A stretch of DNA of 64,000 bases from Streptomyces sp. RPA4-2 (GCF_012273515.2 NZ_CP050975.2:6696001-6760000), one strand, 5' to 3'. Counted from the first letter of the stretch, positions 34,076 through 43,315 are shown. Program-made: numbers and translations. Notes: generated by a model not told the origin, from the sequence alone.

Positions 34076-34927
34076 ATGAACGCCATCATCTCCGCCTCCG
34101 AACTCGCGAGCGATCTGGCGGGGCCGAACCCGCCGGTCGTGCTCGACATCCGCTGGCAGCTCACCCTGGCCACGGCCGACGGGGCCGCGCCCTTCGACGG
34201 CCGGGCCGCCTACGAGGCCGGCCACATCCCCGGTGCGGTCTTCGTCGACCTGGACGCCGAATTGGCCGGAAAGGCGGGTGACGCCGGCCGTCATCCGTTG
34301 CCCGATCCCGAGGTCTTCGGCGCGGCGATGCGGGCCGCCGGCGTGTCCGAGGACCGCGATGTCGTCGTGTACGACGGCGGTGCCGGGTGGGCCGCCGCGC
34401 GCGCCTGGTGGCTGCTGGGCTGGACAGGTCACCCGTCGGTGCGCGTGCTGGACGGCGGCCTGGCCGCGTGGAGCGGACCGTTGTCCACCGAAGTCCCCTC
34501 GCCCGCCGCCGGAAGCTTCGTCCCGGTACCGGGAGCCCGTTCGCTGCTCGACGCGGACGGAGCGGCCGCCCTCGCCCGTACGGGGCTGCTGCTCGACGCG
34601 AGGGCGGGAGAGCGGTACCGGGGCGAGGTGGAGCCGATCGACCCCGTCGGCGGTCACATCCCGGGCGCGGTGTCCGCGCCGACCACGGAGAACGTCACCG
34701 AGAGCGGGGAGTTCAGGGCCGCCGCCGAGCTGGCCGACCGCTTCAAGTCCCTGGGTGTGACCGGCACTTCGGAGGTCGGTGTCTACTGCGGCTCGGGCGT
34801 CTCCGCCGCCCATCAGGTGCTGGCGCTCGCCGTCGCGGGCATTCCGGCCGCGCTGTACGTGGGTTCGTGGTCGGAGTGGTCCCGGGACGGGAACCGGCCG
34901 GTCGCCGTGGGGCCCGACCCCCAGTGA
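34076..34927 (+). CDS. sseA: 3-mercaptopyruvate/thiosulfate sulfurtransferase
   Basis: A 283-residue protein of two rhodanese domains, at about 5-125 and 150-275. The C-terminal domain carries the catalytic Cys in GVYCGSGVSA; the CGSGVS form points to mercaptopyruvate rather than thiosulfate as donor. The N-terminal copy is inactive, with the substrate-side motifs VLDIRWQL and HIPGAVFVDLD. ATG 34076 has GAGG nine bases upstream and is preferred to ATG 34067. It moves sulfane sulfur to thiol acceptors or cyanide. A hairpin at 34935-34975 ends the transcript. Confidence 0.9.
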   Translation: MNAIISASELASDLAGPNPPVVLDIRWQLTLATADGAAPFDGRAAYEAGHIPGAVFVDLDAELAGKAGDAGRHPLPDPEVFGAAMRAAGVSEDRDVVVYDGGAGWAAARAWWLLGWTGHPSVRVLDGGLAAWSGPLSTEVPSPAAGSFVPVPGARSLLDADGAAALARTGLLLDARAGERYRGEVEPIDPVGGHIPGAVSAPTTENVTESGEFRAAAELADRFKSLGVTGTSEVGVYCGSGVSAAHQVLALAVAGIPAALYVGSWSEWSRDGNRPVAVGPDPQ

Positions 34928-34934
34928 CGACGAC

Positions 34935-34975
34935 GGGGCCCGCACCGATCCGGACGTGAATCCGGTGTGGGCCCC
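34935..34975. terminator. Terminator between sulfurtransferase and sepH
   Basis: GGGGCCCGCACCG at 34935-34947 pairs with CGGTGTGGGCCCC at 34963-34975, with one G-U pair, around a 15-base loop. It lies between converging genes. Confidence 0.8.
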
Positions 34976-35067
34976 ATCGCTCGTACGAGTGACCGGCCGA
35001 GTGGCCGGTCGTCGCGTTCCGGCCGCGTCCGGACTCTCGTCCCGCCGCTTCAAGCCGGCTTCTTCAT

Positions 35068-36117
35068 TCAGTCCTGCTTCTTGCGCCGGGTGCCGAAGAC
35101 GATCTCGTCCCAGCTCGGTACCGCCGCTCTGCGGCCGGGGCGGACGCCGTCGGCCTCGGCCTGGCGGTCTGTCGCGCCGACCAGACGGTCGCGGTGGCTG
35201 CCGACCGAGCGGGGCATCAGGACGTCAGCGTAGGCGGAGTAAGCACCGGCTGAGGCGGCGGGAGCCGGGGGCTCCTCCGTCTCGGGCTCCGGGGCGGGCT
35301 CCTCCGCGGGCGGGAGTTCCGTGGTGGAGGGCCGCTCGGGCACCACCATGTCGCCCCGGAAGCTGGGCACCGCCTCCAGGAGGCTGGTGAGCGAGTCGCG
35401 GTCGCCCGCGCCCTCGTCGACCGGCTCGGACGGCGGCAGGCTCGGCCGCTCCATCTGCCGGTCCAGGGCACGGTCGAGCGGACGGTCACGGGGCAGTCGT
35501 GCGATGCGCGGCACGAACGGGAAGCTCGGCTCGGGCGCCGCGAGATCGTCGGACTCGCCGATCAGCGAACGCGCCTCGTCGTCGACGGCCTGGACGAGCC
35601 GCCGGGGCGGGTCGTACGTCCAGCTCGCCGAGTGCGGCTCGCCCGCGACCAGGTAGACCAGCAGGACTTCCCAGGTGCCGTCGTCGCGACGCCACGAGTC
35701 CCACTGGACGGTGTCCTTCCCGGCGCCGCGGATCAGCAGCCGCTCCTGGACCGCCTCACCGAGCTGGGGTCCGGCGTTCTCGCCGGGGCGGCGCACAGGA
35801 GTCTTCCGGGCGCGTTCCGCCATGAAGGCGCGCTCGGCGAGCACGGGGCCCTCGAAACGGCGCACCCGGTCGACGGGGATTCCGGCGAGCTGGGCGACTT
35901 CCTCCGCGGAGGCACCTGCTCGTATCCGCGCCTGGATGTCCCGGGGGCGGAGATGGCTCTCCACCTCGATCTCGATCTGGCCGAGGCGGGGACGGTCGCC
36001 GCGGACGGCGGCGCGCAGACGCTCATCGATCGGAAGCGTGTACTCCGTGCTGTCCGCAGCCTTCAGCACCAGCCGTGTGCCGTCGTTAGAGACGGCCACG
36101 ACACGCAGTTCCGGCAT
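35068..36117 (-). CDS. sepH: Cell division regulator SepH
   Basis: A 349-residue actinobacterial cell division protein. The N-terminal DUF3071 region (1-130) starts PELRVVAVSNDGTRLVLKAA and contains a helix-turn-helix-like segment ASAEEVAQLAGIPVDRVRRF. The middle is Pro/Glu-rich and disordered (about 190-310), and the basic end PSWDEIVFGTRRKKQD is conserved in the family. SepH binds FtsZ and helps it assemble into division septa in Streptomyces and mycobacteria (established). ATG 36117 has GGGAGG close upstream. It is transcribed alone, convergent with the sulfurtransferase gene. Confidence 0.92.
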   Translation of the reverse strand: MPELRVVAVSNDGTRLVLKAADSTEYTLPIDERLRAAVRGDRPRLGQIEIEVESHLRPRDIQARIRAGASAEEVAQLAGIPVDRVRRFEGPVLAERAFMAERARKTPVRRPGENAGPQLGEAVQERLLIRGAGKDTVQWDSWRRDDGTWEVLLVYLVAGEPHSASWTYDPPRRLVQAVDDEARSLIGESDDLAAPEPSFPFVPRIARLPRDRPLDRALDRQMERPSLPPSEPVDEGAGDRDSLTSLLEAVPSFRGDMVVPERPSTTELPPAEEPAPEPETEEPPAPAASAGAYSAYADVLMPRSVGSHRDRLVGATDRQAEADGVRPGRRAAVPSWDEIVFGTRRKKQD

Positions 36118-36588
36118 GGGGACCTCCCGGGTGGTGCCTGCCGACGTCACGTGCGTCGCTGCTTCCGCTAGTCGAGTGTGGCCTGCCCGGGTGCAGCCTG
36201 CCACAACCTTGCCGAGTTGCCCGGCGTGTCGGGCACCGGCCCGGCCCCGCCGTTATGGCACGGTTACCTATTCGCAACGCTAAGTGACGAACTCCATCAC
36301 CCTGTGCAACGAGCCCCCTCCCGGCGGTCCTGGCAGGCCCCGGACACCCTGGCGGGAGTCCGGACCCAGGGCTCGCAAGAGTACTCCATTCGGGCCATGT
36401 GCGTGGATCGGCACGCCGCCCAACTTCTAGCGGGGGGTGGTAGTTGGCCGTCCGATGCGCCGTTTTCGTGACCCCGAAACGTGGCGTACTTCACGTAACC
36501 GGCGGAAACGGAACTAAAGGTTTCCTTCAGCCGTCCTTTCTCGTGCAGTAGGTCGACCAAGTACGGGAAAGGCAGGCAAGGTCCGGGT
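36118..36588. other. Long divergent intergenic region upstream of sepH
   Basis: A 470-bp gap that should hold the promoters of sepH and of the membrane protein at 36589. Two locally AT-rich patches stand out: GGTTACCTATTCGCAACGCT near 36265 and GGAACTAAAGGTTTCCTTC near 36510. The latter contains the short inverted repeat GGAAC-TAAAGGTTTCC. No gene is supported. Confidence 0.45.
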
Positions 36589-37365
36589 ATGCGTGGAGTG
36601 CCGGGTTCCGGAGAAGATCCGAGTGCCGCAGCGGCGGCCGGGAGGAAACGGCTGGATCTGAGCCTTCCGCAGGTGGCGGGCAGCGCGGTGGCCGCCGTGG
36701 TGGCCGCGAAACTCGCCTCCTACTTCGGTGTCTACGGGACGATCCTGGGCGCGGGCCTGGTCAGTGTCGTCGCCACCTGCGGCGGCACCGTCTTCCAGCA
36801 CTTCTTCAGGCGCACCGGCGAACAGATACGCGACGTGGGAGTCCAGGCGAAACCGGCGCGGCCGGGGTTCCGGCCGGCGCCGTTGCCGGGGGAGTTCGGC
36901 GAGGGGACGGTCTACCGCGCCCGGGTCAGGAGCTGGAAGCGGCCGTTGGTCGCCGCGGCGTTCGTCTTCGGCGTCACCATGGCGGGCGTCACCACGTACG
37001 AACTTGTCTCGGGGCAGAGCTTCAGCGGGGACGGGAGGAGCACCACCGTCGGTGACGCTTTCCAGAGGAGCGGCTCCGGCAACGGCAGGTCCGGCACGGG
37101 CCCGACGCCGGAGTCCGGCACTTCCGGTAGGACACCCCCCACCGGTTCCTCCCCGCAGCCCTCGAACTCCGGTTCGGGTGACGGCTCCGGCACGACGAGC
37201 GGTGGGGACGGGGGGACGACCCCCACACCGACGCCGAGTTCCAGCGCCGGCCCACAGGCGCCGGACGAGACCCCGGCGCCGAGCGCGTCTACGAGCCCAG
37301 CACCCGACGCAGGTAGTCATTCCCGAAGCGCCGATCCGGGTCCAGCCGATCCCGCAACGCCGTGA
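36589..37365 (+). CDS. Membrane protein with long Ser/Pro/Thr/Gly-rich tail
   Basis: A 258-residue protein I do not recognise. It has two hydrophobic segments at about 27-63 (GSAVAAVVAAKLASYFGVYG, then LGAGLVSVVATCGG) and a third at about 125-145 (VAAAFVFGVTMAGVTTYELV). From about 150 to the end it is low complexity (SGSGNGRSGTGPTPES and similar), likely disordered and extracytoplasmic if the third helix points out. Its last 77 bases overlap, tail to tail, the end of the lactone oxidase gene on the other strand. The start has only a weak AAGG upstream. The protein could end earlier if the tail contains a frameshift, but the frame is clean. Confidence 0.65.
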   Translation: MRGVPGSGEDPSAAAAAGRKRLDLSLPQVAGSAVAAVVAAKLASYFGVYGTILGAGLVSVVATCGGTVFQHFFRRTGEQIRDVGVQAKPARPGFRPAPLPGEFGEGTVYRARVRSWKRPLVAAAFVFGVTMAGVTTYELVSGQSFSGDGRSTTVGDAFQRSGSGNGRSGTGPTPESGTSGRTPPTGSSPQPSNSGSGDGSGTTSGGDGGTTPTPTPSSSAGPQAPDETPAPSASTSPAPDAGSHSRSADPGPADPATP

Positions 37366-38608
37366 ACTCGCCGAAGCGCGGGTACACCCGGGAGAAGTAC
37401 TCCGCGTCCCGCGTGTGCACCTTGCCCCAGTGCGGGCGGCCTTCGTGCGCCGTGAAGATCCGCTCGGCCGCGGTGAAGTACGCCTGGTAGGGCGTACCCC
37501 GGAACATGTGTACGGCGATGTAGGCGGTCTCCCGGCCGGACGCGGTGGACAGCGTGATGTCGTCCGCGGGGGCGGTGCGCACCTCGACGGGGAAGCTGAC
37601 CCGCAGGGCGGAACGGTCCACCATCGTCTTCAGCTCGCGCAGGGTGTCGACGAGGGCCTCGCGCGCGACCGCGTACTCCATCTCCACGAAGCGCACCCGG
37701 CGTGGGGAGGTGAAGACCTTGTAGGGGATGTCGGTGTACGTCCGCGCGGAGAGCGCGCGGCTGGAGATCTTCGCGATCGCCGGGATGGCGGCGGGCGCGG
37801 CGCGGCCGAGCAGATTGGCCACCTGGAAGACGCCGTTGGAGAGGAACTCGTCCTCGATCCAGCCGCCGAGCCGTCCGACGGGCCTCTCGGGACCGGCGCT
37901 GCGGTTGTTGCGCTTGGTGTTGCAGTTGCCGGTGTGGGGGAACCAGTAGAACTCGAAGTGCTCGTTCTCGGCGAACAGTTCGTCGAAGTCGGCGGTGACC
38001 CGGTCGAAGGTCATCGGCTCCTCGCGGGCCGTGAGCAGGAACAGGGGCTCCACGGAGAGGGTGATCGCCGTGACGACCCCCAGGGCGCCTATGCCGAGCC
38101 GGGCGGCCGCGAAGACCTCGGGGTTCTCCTTCTCGGAGCAGGTCAGGACCGAGCCGTCCGCCGTGACCAGCTCAAGGCCCTTGATCTGGGCGGCGATCGA
38201 GGCCGAGTCGCGTCCCGTGCCGTGCGTTCCGGTGCTGGTCGCCCCCGACACCGTCTGCTCCATGATGTCGCCCATGTTCGTGAGCGACAGTCCCTCGCGC
38301 GCGAGTGCCACGTTGAGGCGCTTGAGCGGGGTGCCCGCCTCGACGGTGACGGTGCCCGCCTCGCGGTCGAGGGCGCGGATGCCGGTCAGCAGCTGAGGGC
38401 GGATCAGTACGCCGTCGGTCGCGGCGGCGGCGGTGAAGGAGTGCCCGGTTCCGACGGCCTTCACCTTCAGGCCCTCGTCCGCGGCCGCGCGGATGGCGGC
38501 GGAGAGCTCTTCGACCGAGGCGGGGGTGACCTCCCGTACGGGACGGGCGGTTACGTTCCCCGCCCAGTTACGCCACGTGCCGCTCTTCCCGCTCACTGTG
38601 GTGCTCAT
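37289..38608 (-). CDS. FAD-linked D-arabinono-1,4-lactone oxidase family protein
   Basis: A 439-residue VAO-type flavoprotein. The FAD domain (1-190) has the flavin-attachment motif GTGHSFTAAA, where the His is usually covalently bound to FAD, and SGATSTGTHGTG. The C-terminal ALO domain carries the hallmark HWGKVHT near residue 395. Family members oxidise sugar lactones or polyols with oxygen; the substrate here is unknown, and an alditol oxidase is possible. ATG 38608 has GGGAGGGG upstream and lies 41 bases inside the MFS gene, so the two are coupled. Confidence 0.9.
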   Translation of the reverse strand: MSTTVSGKSGTWRNWAGNVTARPVREVTPASVEELSAAIRAAADEGLKVKAVGTGHSFTAAAATDGVLIRPQLLTGIRALDREAGTVTVEAGTPLKRLNVALAREGLSLTNMGDIMEQTVSGATSTGTHGTGRDSASIAAQIKGLELVTADGSVLTCSEKENPEVFAAARLGIGALGVVTAITLSVEPLFLLTAREEPMTFDRVTADFDELFAENEHFEFYWFPHTGNCNTKRNNRSAGPERPVGRLGGWIEDEFLSNGVFQVANLLGRAAPAAIPAIAKISSRALSARTYTDIPYKVFTSPRRVRFVEMEYAVAREALVDTLRELKTMVDRSALRVSFPVEVRTAPADDITLSTASGRETAYIAVHMFRGTPYQAYFTAAERIFTAHEGRPHWGKVHTRDAEYFSRVYPRFGEFTALRDRLDPDRRFGNDYLRRVLGS

Positions 38609-39836
38609 GGGTCCCCTCCCGCTGCGGAACCGGCCTGTTCAGCCGGCGATACCCGAGGAAACCGACCGCGACCGCGACGGCCCCGGCCACCGCCGGAACC
38701 CCGTACCCGGCCTTCGCGCCGGCGGCGTCGATCACCCAGCCGGCCACGGAGGAGCCGAGCGCGACCCCGACCGCGAGTCCGGTGCTCACCCAGGTCATGC
38801 CCTCGGTCAGTTTCGCGCGTGGTACGTGCTGTTCGATGAGGGACATCGTCGTGATCATCGTGGGAGCGATGGACAGCCCCGCAACGAACAGCGCCACGGC
38901 CAGGAACGGCAAGTTTCCGACCAGTAGGAGGGGGATCATACTCACGGCCATCGCGCATATGCCCAGCAGCCACCGGGCTTCGGCCGAGCCCTTGAAGTGC
39001 AACAGCCCGAACACGGCCCCCGCCAGGCAGGAGCCGGCCGCGTAGAGCGCCAGGACGACACTCGCGGCACCCTTGTGCCCCTGCTCCTCGGCGAAGGCCA
39101 CGGTGACCACGTCGACGGCCCCGAAGATCGCCCCCGTAGCGACGAAGGTGGCCACCAGGACCTGGAGTCCGGCCGAGCTCATCGCCGAGCCGCGGTGGTG
39201 CTGCTCGCGCGGATGCGGCACGGGTTCGGTGGCCCGCTGGGCCGTCAGCCAGAAGACACCGACCGCCAGGAAGCAGGCCGCGAGCAGTGGTCCGGCCTCG
39301 GGGAACCACACCGTGGACAGGCCGATCGAGAGGATCGGCCCGAAGATGAAGCAGACCTCGTCGACCACGGACTCGAACGAGTACGCGGTGTGCAGCTGCG
39401 GGGTGTCCCGGTAGAGGGCGGCCCAGCGGGCCCGGACCATCGCGCCCATGCTGGGCACGCAGCCGATCCCGGCCGCGCAGAGGAACAGCACCCAGTCCGG
39501 CCAGTCGAAGTGCGCGGCGAGCAGCAGCCCGGCGGACGCGGCCAGCGCGAACAGGGTGACGGGGCGCAGCACCCGGCGCTGCCCGTACCGGTCCACCATC
39601 CGGGAGACCTGCGGACCCAGCGCCGCGGCCGCCAGCGCCATGGTCGCGGACAGCGCGCCCGCGAGCCCGTAGCGCCCGGTGAGCTGGGAGATCATGGTCA
39701 CCACGCCGATGCCCATCATCGACAGCGGCATCCGGCCGAGGAAGCCCGCGGCGGAGAAGCCCTTGGAGCCGGGGGCGGTGAACAGGGCGCTGTACGGGCT
39801 GGGCACGGGTGTCTCCGGTGGGCTCGGCCCGGCCAC
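38568..39836 (-). CDS. Major facilitator superfamily transporter
   Basis: A 422-residue transporter with about 12 membrane helices. The loop motif RMVDRYGQRRVLRP between helices 2 and 3 fits the MFS A-motif, and a hydrophilic stretch (residues about 195-215, EPVPHPREQHHRG) separates the halves. The polar His/Glu-rich C-terminus ends HEHHSEREERHVA. It is similar in style to drug or sugar efflux proteins; the substrate is not assignable. The start is GTG 39836 with a weak ribosome site. The end overlaps the start of the lactone oxidase gene, suggesting a joint role in handling a sugar acid or lactone (inference). Confidence 0.88.
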   Translation of the reverse strand: MAGPSPPETPVPSPYSALFTAPGSKGFSAAGFLGRMPLSMMGIGVVTMISQLTGRYGLAGALSATMALAAAALGPQVSRMVDRYGQRRVLRPVTLFALAASAGLLLAAHFDWPDWVLFLCAAGIGCVPSMGAMVRARWAALYRDTPQLHTAYSFESVVDEVCFIFGPILSIGLSTVWFPEAGPLLAACFLAVGVFWLTAQRATEPVPHPREQHHRGSAMSSAGLQVLVATFVATGAIFGAVDVVTVAFAEEQGHKGAASVVLALYAAGSCLAGAVFGLLHFKGSAEARWLLGICAMAVSMIPLLLVGNLPFLAVALFVAGLSIAPTMITTMSLIEQHVPRAKLTEGMTWVSTGLAVGVALGSSVAGWVIDAAGAKAGYGVPAVAGAVAVAVGFLGYRRLNRPVPQREGTHEHHSEREERHVA

Positions 39837-39897
39837 CCGGTCACCATGGGCGTCCGAACTCCGGTAAGGCGTGAAGGTAGCCGATACAGCTTACGGG

Positions 39898-39916
39898 TTA
39901 GGTGACCCTAATGCAC
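39898..39916. promoter_or_regulatory. Iron-box-like sequence between MFS and hemH genes
   Basis: TTAGGTGACCCTAATGCAC matches TTAGGTGAGCCTAACCTAA at 14 of 19 positions, with a strong left half and core. It lies 66 bp before the hemH start and 62 bp before the MFS start, in the shared promoter region. Weaker than the box at 13766-13784. Confidence 0.45.
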
Positions 39917-39981
39917 TCCTCGGGTCCGCCCCGGCCGTGGCCGTTGTCCCGCCGTCAGCGGCGGATGGCAGGATCGGACGC

Positions 39982-41373
39982 ATGCCAGATGCGCTCGATG
40001 CCCGTCCCTACGACGCCCTGCTCCTGCTCTCGTTCGGCGGCCCCGAAGGCCCGGACGACGTGGTTCCGTTCCTGGAGAACGTGACGCGCGGGCGAGGCAT
40101 CCCCAAGGAACGGCTCAAGGAAGTGGGCCGGCACTACTTCCTGTTCGGCGGGGTCAGCCCCATCAACGACCAGAACCGTGCCCTGCTCGACGCCCTCCGC
40201 AAGGACTTCGCGGAGCACGCCCTGGACCTCCCCGTGTACTGGGGCAACCGCAACTGGGCCCCCTACCTGACCGACACCCTGCGGGAGATGACCGCCGACG
40301 GCCGCCGCCGCGTCCTCGTCCTCGCCACCAGCGCCTACGCCTCGTACTCGGGCTGCCGTCAGTACCGCGAGAACCTCGCCGAGTCCCTGGCCGCGCTGGA
40401 GGCCGAGGGCCTGGAGCCGCCCCGGGTGGACAAGCTGCGGCACTACTTCAACCACCCGGGGTTCGTGCGCCCCATGATCGACGGCGTCCTGAAGTCCCTC
40501 GCCGACCTGCCCGAGGACGTACGGGAGGGCGCGCACCTCGCCTTCACGACCCACTCGATCCCGGACGCGGCGGCCGACACCTCCGGCCCCGTCGAGGACC
40601 ACGGCGACGGCGGCGCCTACGTCGGACAGCACCTGGACGTGGCCCGGCTGATCGCCGACGCCGTGCGCGAGGAGACCGGGACCGAGCACCCCTGGCGGCT
40701 CGTCTACCAGTCGCGCTCCGGCGCCCCGCACATCCCCTGGCTGGAGCCCGACATCTGCGACCACCTGGAGGAGCTGCACGGCGCCGGGGTCCCGGCCGTC
40801 GTGATGGCCCCCATCGGGTTCGTCTCGGACCACATGGAGGTGCTGTACGACCTCGACACGGAGGCCACCGCCAAGGCGGCGGAGCTCGGGCTGCCGGTGC
40901 GCCGCTCGGCGACCGTCGGCGCCGACCCCCGGTTCGCCGCGGCGGTCCGCGACCTCGTCCTGGAACGCGCCGCGACCGAGAGCGGGCGGCGGCCGGCCCC
41001 CTGCGTCCTCGGCACCCTCGGCCCGAGCCGGGACCTGTGCCCGGTGGGCTGCTGCCCCGCCCGTGCCCCCAAGCCCGCGCCGCGGGCGCCGACAGCCCGT
41101 ACGCCTAGGGGATGTCGTCCCGCCGGACTGACCCAGACGACATCTCCCGAGGAGCCCCGTGATCGAGCCCCTGCACACCCAACTGCTCCAGCTCGCGCAC
41201 GACGCCGCCCGCCGTGCCGGCGAGCTGCTGCGCGACGGGCGCCCGGCCGACCTCACGGTCGCCGCCACCAAGTCCAGCCCGATCGACGTCGTCACCGAGA
41301 TGGACATCGCCGCCGAGAAGCTGATCACCGACCTGATCTCCCAGCACCGCCCGCACGACGGCTTCCTCGGTGA
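39982..41373 (+). CDS. hemH: Ferrochelatase (coproporphyrin type), C-terminus probably frameshifted
   Basis: A ferrochelatase that inserts iron into porphyrin. It begins [20 protein letters not shown] and has the catalytic His in AFTTHSIPD and the late Glu region. Actinobacterial [2Fe-2S] cysteines are visible in SGCRQYRE and CPVGCC, so it fits the coproporphyrin-dependent pathway. ATG 39982 has AGGA eight bases upstream. The open frame runs 463 residues and ends 215 bases inside the monophosphatase gene, with an Arg/Pro-rich tail. In the alternative frame the sequence just after CPVGCC reads ADSPYA-stop at 41106-41108, before the next ribosome site. A frameshift near 41071-41085 is therefore likely. 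Confidence 0.85.
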   Translation: MPDALDARPYDALLLLSFGGPEGPDDVVPFLENVTRGRGIPKERLKEVGRHYFLFGGVSPINDQNRALLDALRKDFAEHALDLPVYWGNRNWAPYLTDTLREMTADGRRRVLVLATSAYASYSGCRQYRENLAESLAALEAEGLEPPRVDKLRHYFNHPGFVRPMIDGVLKSLADLPEDVREGAHLAFTTHSIPDAAADTSGPVEDHGDGGAYVGQHLDVARLIADAVREETGTEHPWRLVYQSRSGAPHIPWLEPDICDHLEELHGAGVPAVVMAPIGFVSDHMEVLYDLDTEATAKAAELGLPVRRSATVGADPRFAAAVRDLVLERAATESGRRPAPCVLGTLGPSRDLCPVGCCPARAPKPAPRAPTARTPRGCRPAGLTQTTSPEEPRDRAPAHPTAPARARRRPPCRRAAARRAPGRPHGRRHQVQPDRRRHRDGHRRREADHRPDLPAPPARRLPR

Positions 41374-41974
41374 GGAGGGCGCCGCCAGTGAGGGCACCAG
41401 CGGCATCCGCTGGGTCGTGGACCCGCTCGACGGCACGGTGAACTACCTCTACGGGCTGCCGACCTGGGCGGTGTCCATCGCGGCCGAGCAGGACGGCGAG
41501 ACCGTCGTCGGGGTCGTCGCGGCACCGATGCGCGGCGAGACCTACAACGCCGTGCGCGGCCGGGGCGCCCGCGCCACCGGCGCCTGGGTCGGCGAGCGCC
41601 GGCTGACCTGCCGGCCCTCGCCTCCCCTGGACGAGGCCCTGGTCTCGACCGGCTTCAACTACGTGAGCGAGGTCAAGGTCCACCAGGCCGACGTCGCCCA
41701 GCGGCTGATCCCGCTGGTGCGCGACATCCGGCGCTCCGGCTCCGCGGCGGTCGACCTGTGCGACGTCGCGGCGGGCCGCCTCGACGGCTACTACGAGCGC
41801 GGCCTCCACCCCTGGGACCTCGCGGCGGGCGACCTGATCGCCCGTGAGGCGGGCGCCCTGACCGGTGGGCGCCCCGGAGAGCGGCCCGCGCGGGAGCTTG
41901 CGGTGGCGGCGTCACCGGGCGTCTTCGAGCCCCTCCAGCGGCTCCTGGAGGAGTTCGGCGCCTGGCACGACTGA
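41159..41974 (+). CDS. suhB: Inositol monophosphatase family protein (SuhB-like)
   Basis: A 271-residue Mg-dependent phosphatase. Metal ligands are in FLGEEG and [15 protein letters not shown], with Asp in [18 protein letters not shown]. It hydrolyses inositol-1-phosphate or related sugar phosphates. In position it matches the suhB gene beside the DUF4193/dut block of mycobacteria. GTG 41159 is preceded by CGAGGAG. The upstream hemH frame overlaps it by 215 bases, which is probably an artefact of a frameshift in hemH. A strong terminator follows at 42020. Confidence 0.92.
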   Translation: MIEPLHTQLLQLAHDAARRAGELLRDGRPADLTVAATKSSPIDVVTEMDIAAEKLITDLISQHRPHDGFLGEEGAASEGTSGIRWVVDPLDGTVNYLYGLPTWAVSIAAEQDGETVVGVVAAPMRGETYNAVRGRGARATGAWVGERRLTCRPSPPLDEALVSTGFNYVSEVKVHQADVAQRLIPLVRDIRRSGSAAVDLCDVAAGRLDGYYERGLHPWDLAAGDLIAREAGALTGGRPGERPARELAVAASPGVFEPLQRLLEEFGAWHD

Positions 41975-42019
41975 CGGTGTCCGAGCGGGACGGGCGCCGT
42001 CCCCGCGACGGCGAACGAA

Positions 42020-42055
42020 GCGGGGCCCCGGTACTGGATCGACACCGGGGCCCCG
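42020..42055. terminator. Bidirectional terminator
   Basis: GCGGGGCCCCGGT at 42020-42032 and ACCGGGGCCCCGC at 42043-42055 form a perfect 13-bp stem with a 10-base loop, between the monophosphatase (+) and the 57-aa gene (-). Confidence 0.88.
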
Positions 42056-42071
42056 CTCGCGTACGAACTGA

Positions 42072-42245
42072 TCAGACGCGCGTCGCGCCGACCTCCACAC
42101 CGTGCTCGGCGGCGAGGCGGCGAAGGTCCTCGAGCTCGGCCTGCTCGACCTCCGCGAGGAAGTCGTCGCCTGTCTCGCGAGCCCGCGTCAGGTCGGACTC
42201 GGTCGCCTTTATGCGCTGCAGAAGTCCTGCGGTGAATGCGTCCAT
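42072..42245 (-). CDS. Small conserved coiled-coil protein (57 aa)
   Basis: A 57-residue acidic protein: DAFTAGLLQRIKATESDLTR, then ETGDDFLAEVEQAELEDLRR. It is predicted almost entirely helical with heptad-like Leu spacing. Function is unknown. ATG 42245 is chosen because GAGGGGG lies close upstream; the frame is open further but without family-like sequence. It lies divergent from cutR, in a position where Streptomyces genomes commonly have a short gene. Confidence 0.75.
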   Translation of the reverse strand: MDAFTAGLLQRIKATESDLTRARETGDDFLAEVEQAELEDLRRLAAEHGVEVGATRV

Positions 42246-42661
42246 GCTGCGCCCCCTCGTCCTGGGTCGTGGGTCGATGGCACGGGGGTGTGCCGTTGGG
42301 AAGGGGCGATCACGTCTCCAGAGGGTGCCCAGCGCTGCCCGGGCTGGGCGGCGACGGTGCCGGACACCCACGCCCGCTCTGCGGAAGCGGTTGGACGTAC
42401 CACAAGGTGGCTTGCCACATGCAGAGCGTGATCGCGGGGTGTAAATCCGTCCTCCCCCCGCTCTCTTCCGTGGAAACCTCAACCCGAAGAGAAAATCCCG
42501 CATTCCCGGGGCCCCGAACCCCCGCGACGGACGCCCTCTCACCCGTCTTACAGCCGGTTTATGGCCGAAAAAGGCAGGATGGAGGTCTTACCCGGGACGG
42601 ACCCCCCACCCGCGCGCGCCGAGGAGGCGCTGCGCGGGTGGACAGAGGAAGGACAAGCGAC
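42246..42661. other. Divergent intergenic region upstream of cutR
   Basis: A 416-bp gap that holds the cutRS promoter. Short palindromes include TTCCGTGGAA near 42467 and GGTGGCTTGCCAC (imperfect) near 42407. Locally AT-rich patches such as GAAGAGAAAATCC near 42486 and GGTTTATGGCCGAAAAAGG near 42553 are promoter candidates. No gene supported. Confidence 0.45.
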
Positions 42662-43315
42662 GTGCGCGTACTCGTCGTCGAGGACGAGCAGCTGCTCGCC
42701 GATGCGGTGGCCACCGGACTGCGCCGGGAGGCCATGGCCGTCGACGTCGTGTACGACGGCGCGGCCGCCCTGGAGCGGATCGGCGTCAACGACTACGACG
42801 TGGTCGTCCTCGACCGCGACCTCCCGCTCGTGCACGGGGACGACGTCTGCCGCAGGATCGTCGAGCTGGGCATGCCCACCCGCGTCCTGATGCTGACCGC
42901 CTCCGGCGACGTCAGCGACCGTGTCGAGGGCCTGGAGATCGGCGCCGACGACTACCTCCCCAAGCCGTTCGCCTTCAGCGAGCTGACGGCACGCGTGCGT
43001 GCCCTCGGCCGCCGTACGAGCGTGCCGCTGCCGCCCGTCCTGGAGCGCGCCGGGATCAAGCTCGACCCCAACCGCCGCGAGGTCTTCCGTGACGGCAAGG
43101 AGGTCCAGCTCGCGCCCAAGGAGTTCGCCGTCCTGGAGGTGCTGCTGCGCAGCGAGGGCGCCGTCGTCTCCGCCGAGCAGCTCCTGGAGAAGGCCTGGGA
43201 CGAGAACACGGACCCCTTCACCAACGTCGTGCGCGTGACCGTGATGACCCTGCGCCGCAAACTCGGCGAGCCCCCGGTGATCGTCACCGTGCCCGGCTCC
43301 GGGTACCGGATCTGA
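42662..43315 (+). CDS. cutR: Response regulator CutR
   Basis: A 217-residue OmpR-type response regulator. The receiver domain has VVEDE at 5-9, Asp51 in VVVLDRDLPLVHG, the Thr in MLTASG and Lys in LPKPFAF. The C-terminal winged helix has LAPKEFAVLEVLL and TNVVRVTVMTLRRKLGEPP. GTG 42662 has AAGGA seven bases upstream. It is followed six bases later by the CutS kinase gene. CutRS in Streptomyces affects antibiotic production and, in recent work as I recall, the secretion-stress response. Confidence 0.92.
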   Translation: MRVLVVEDEQLLADAVATGLRREAMAVDVVYDGAAALERIGVNDYDVVVLDRDLPLVHGDDVCRRIVELGMPTRVLMLTASGDVSDRVEGLEIGADDYLPKPFAFSELTARVRALGRRTSVPLPPVLERAGIKLDPNRREVFRDGKEVQLAPKEFAVLEVLLRSEGAVVSAEQLLEKAWDENTDPFTNVVRVTVMTLRRKLGEPPVIVTVPGSGYRI

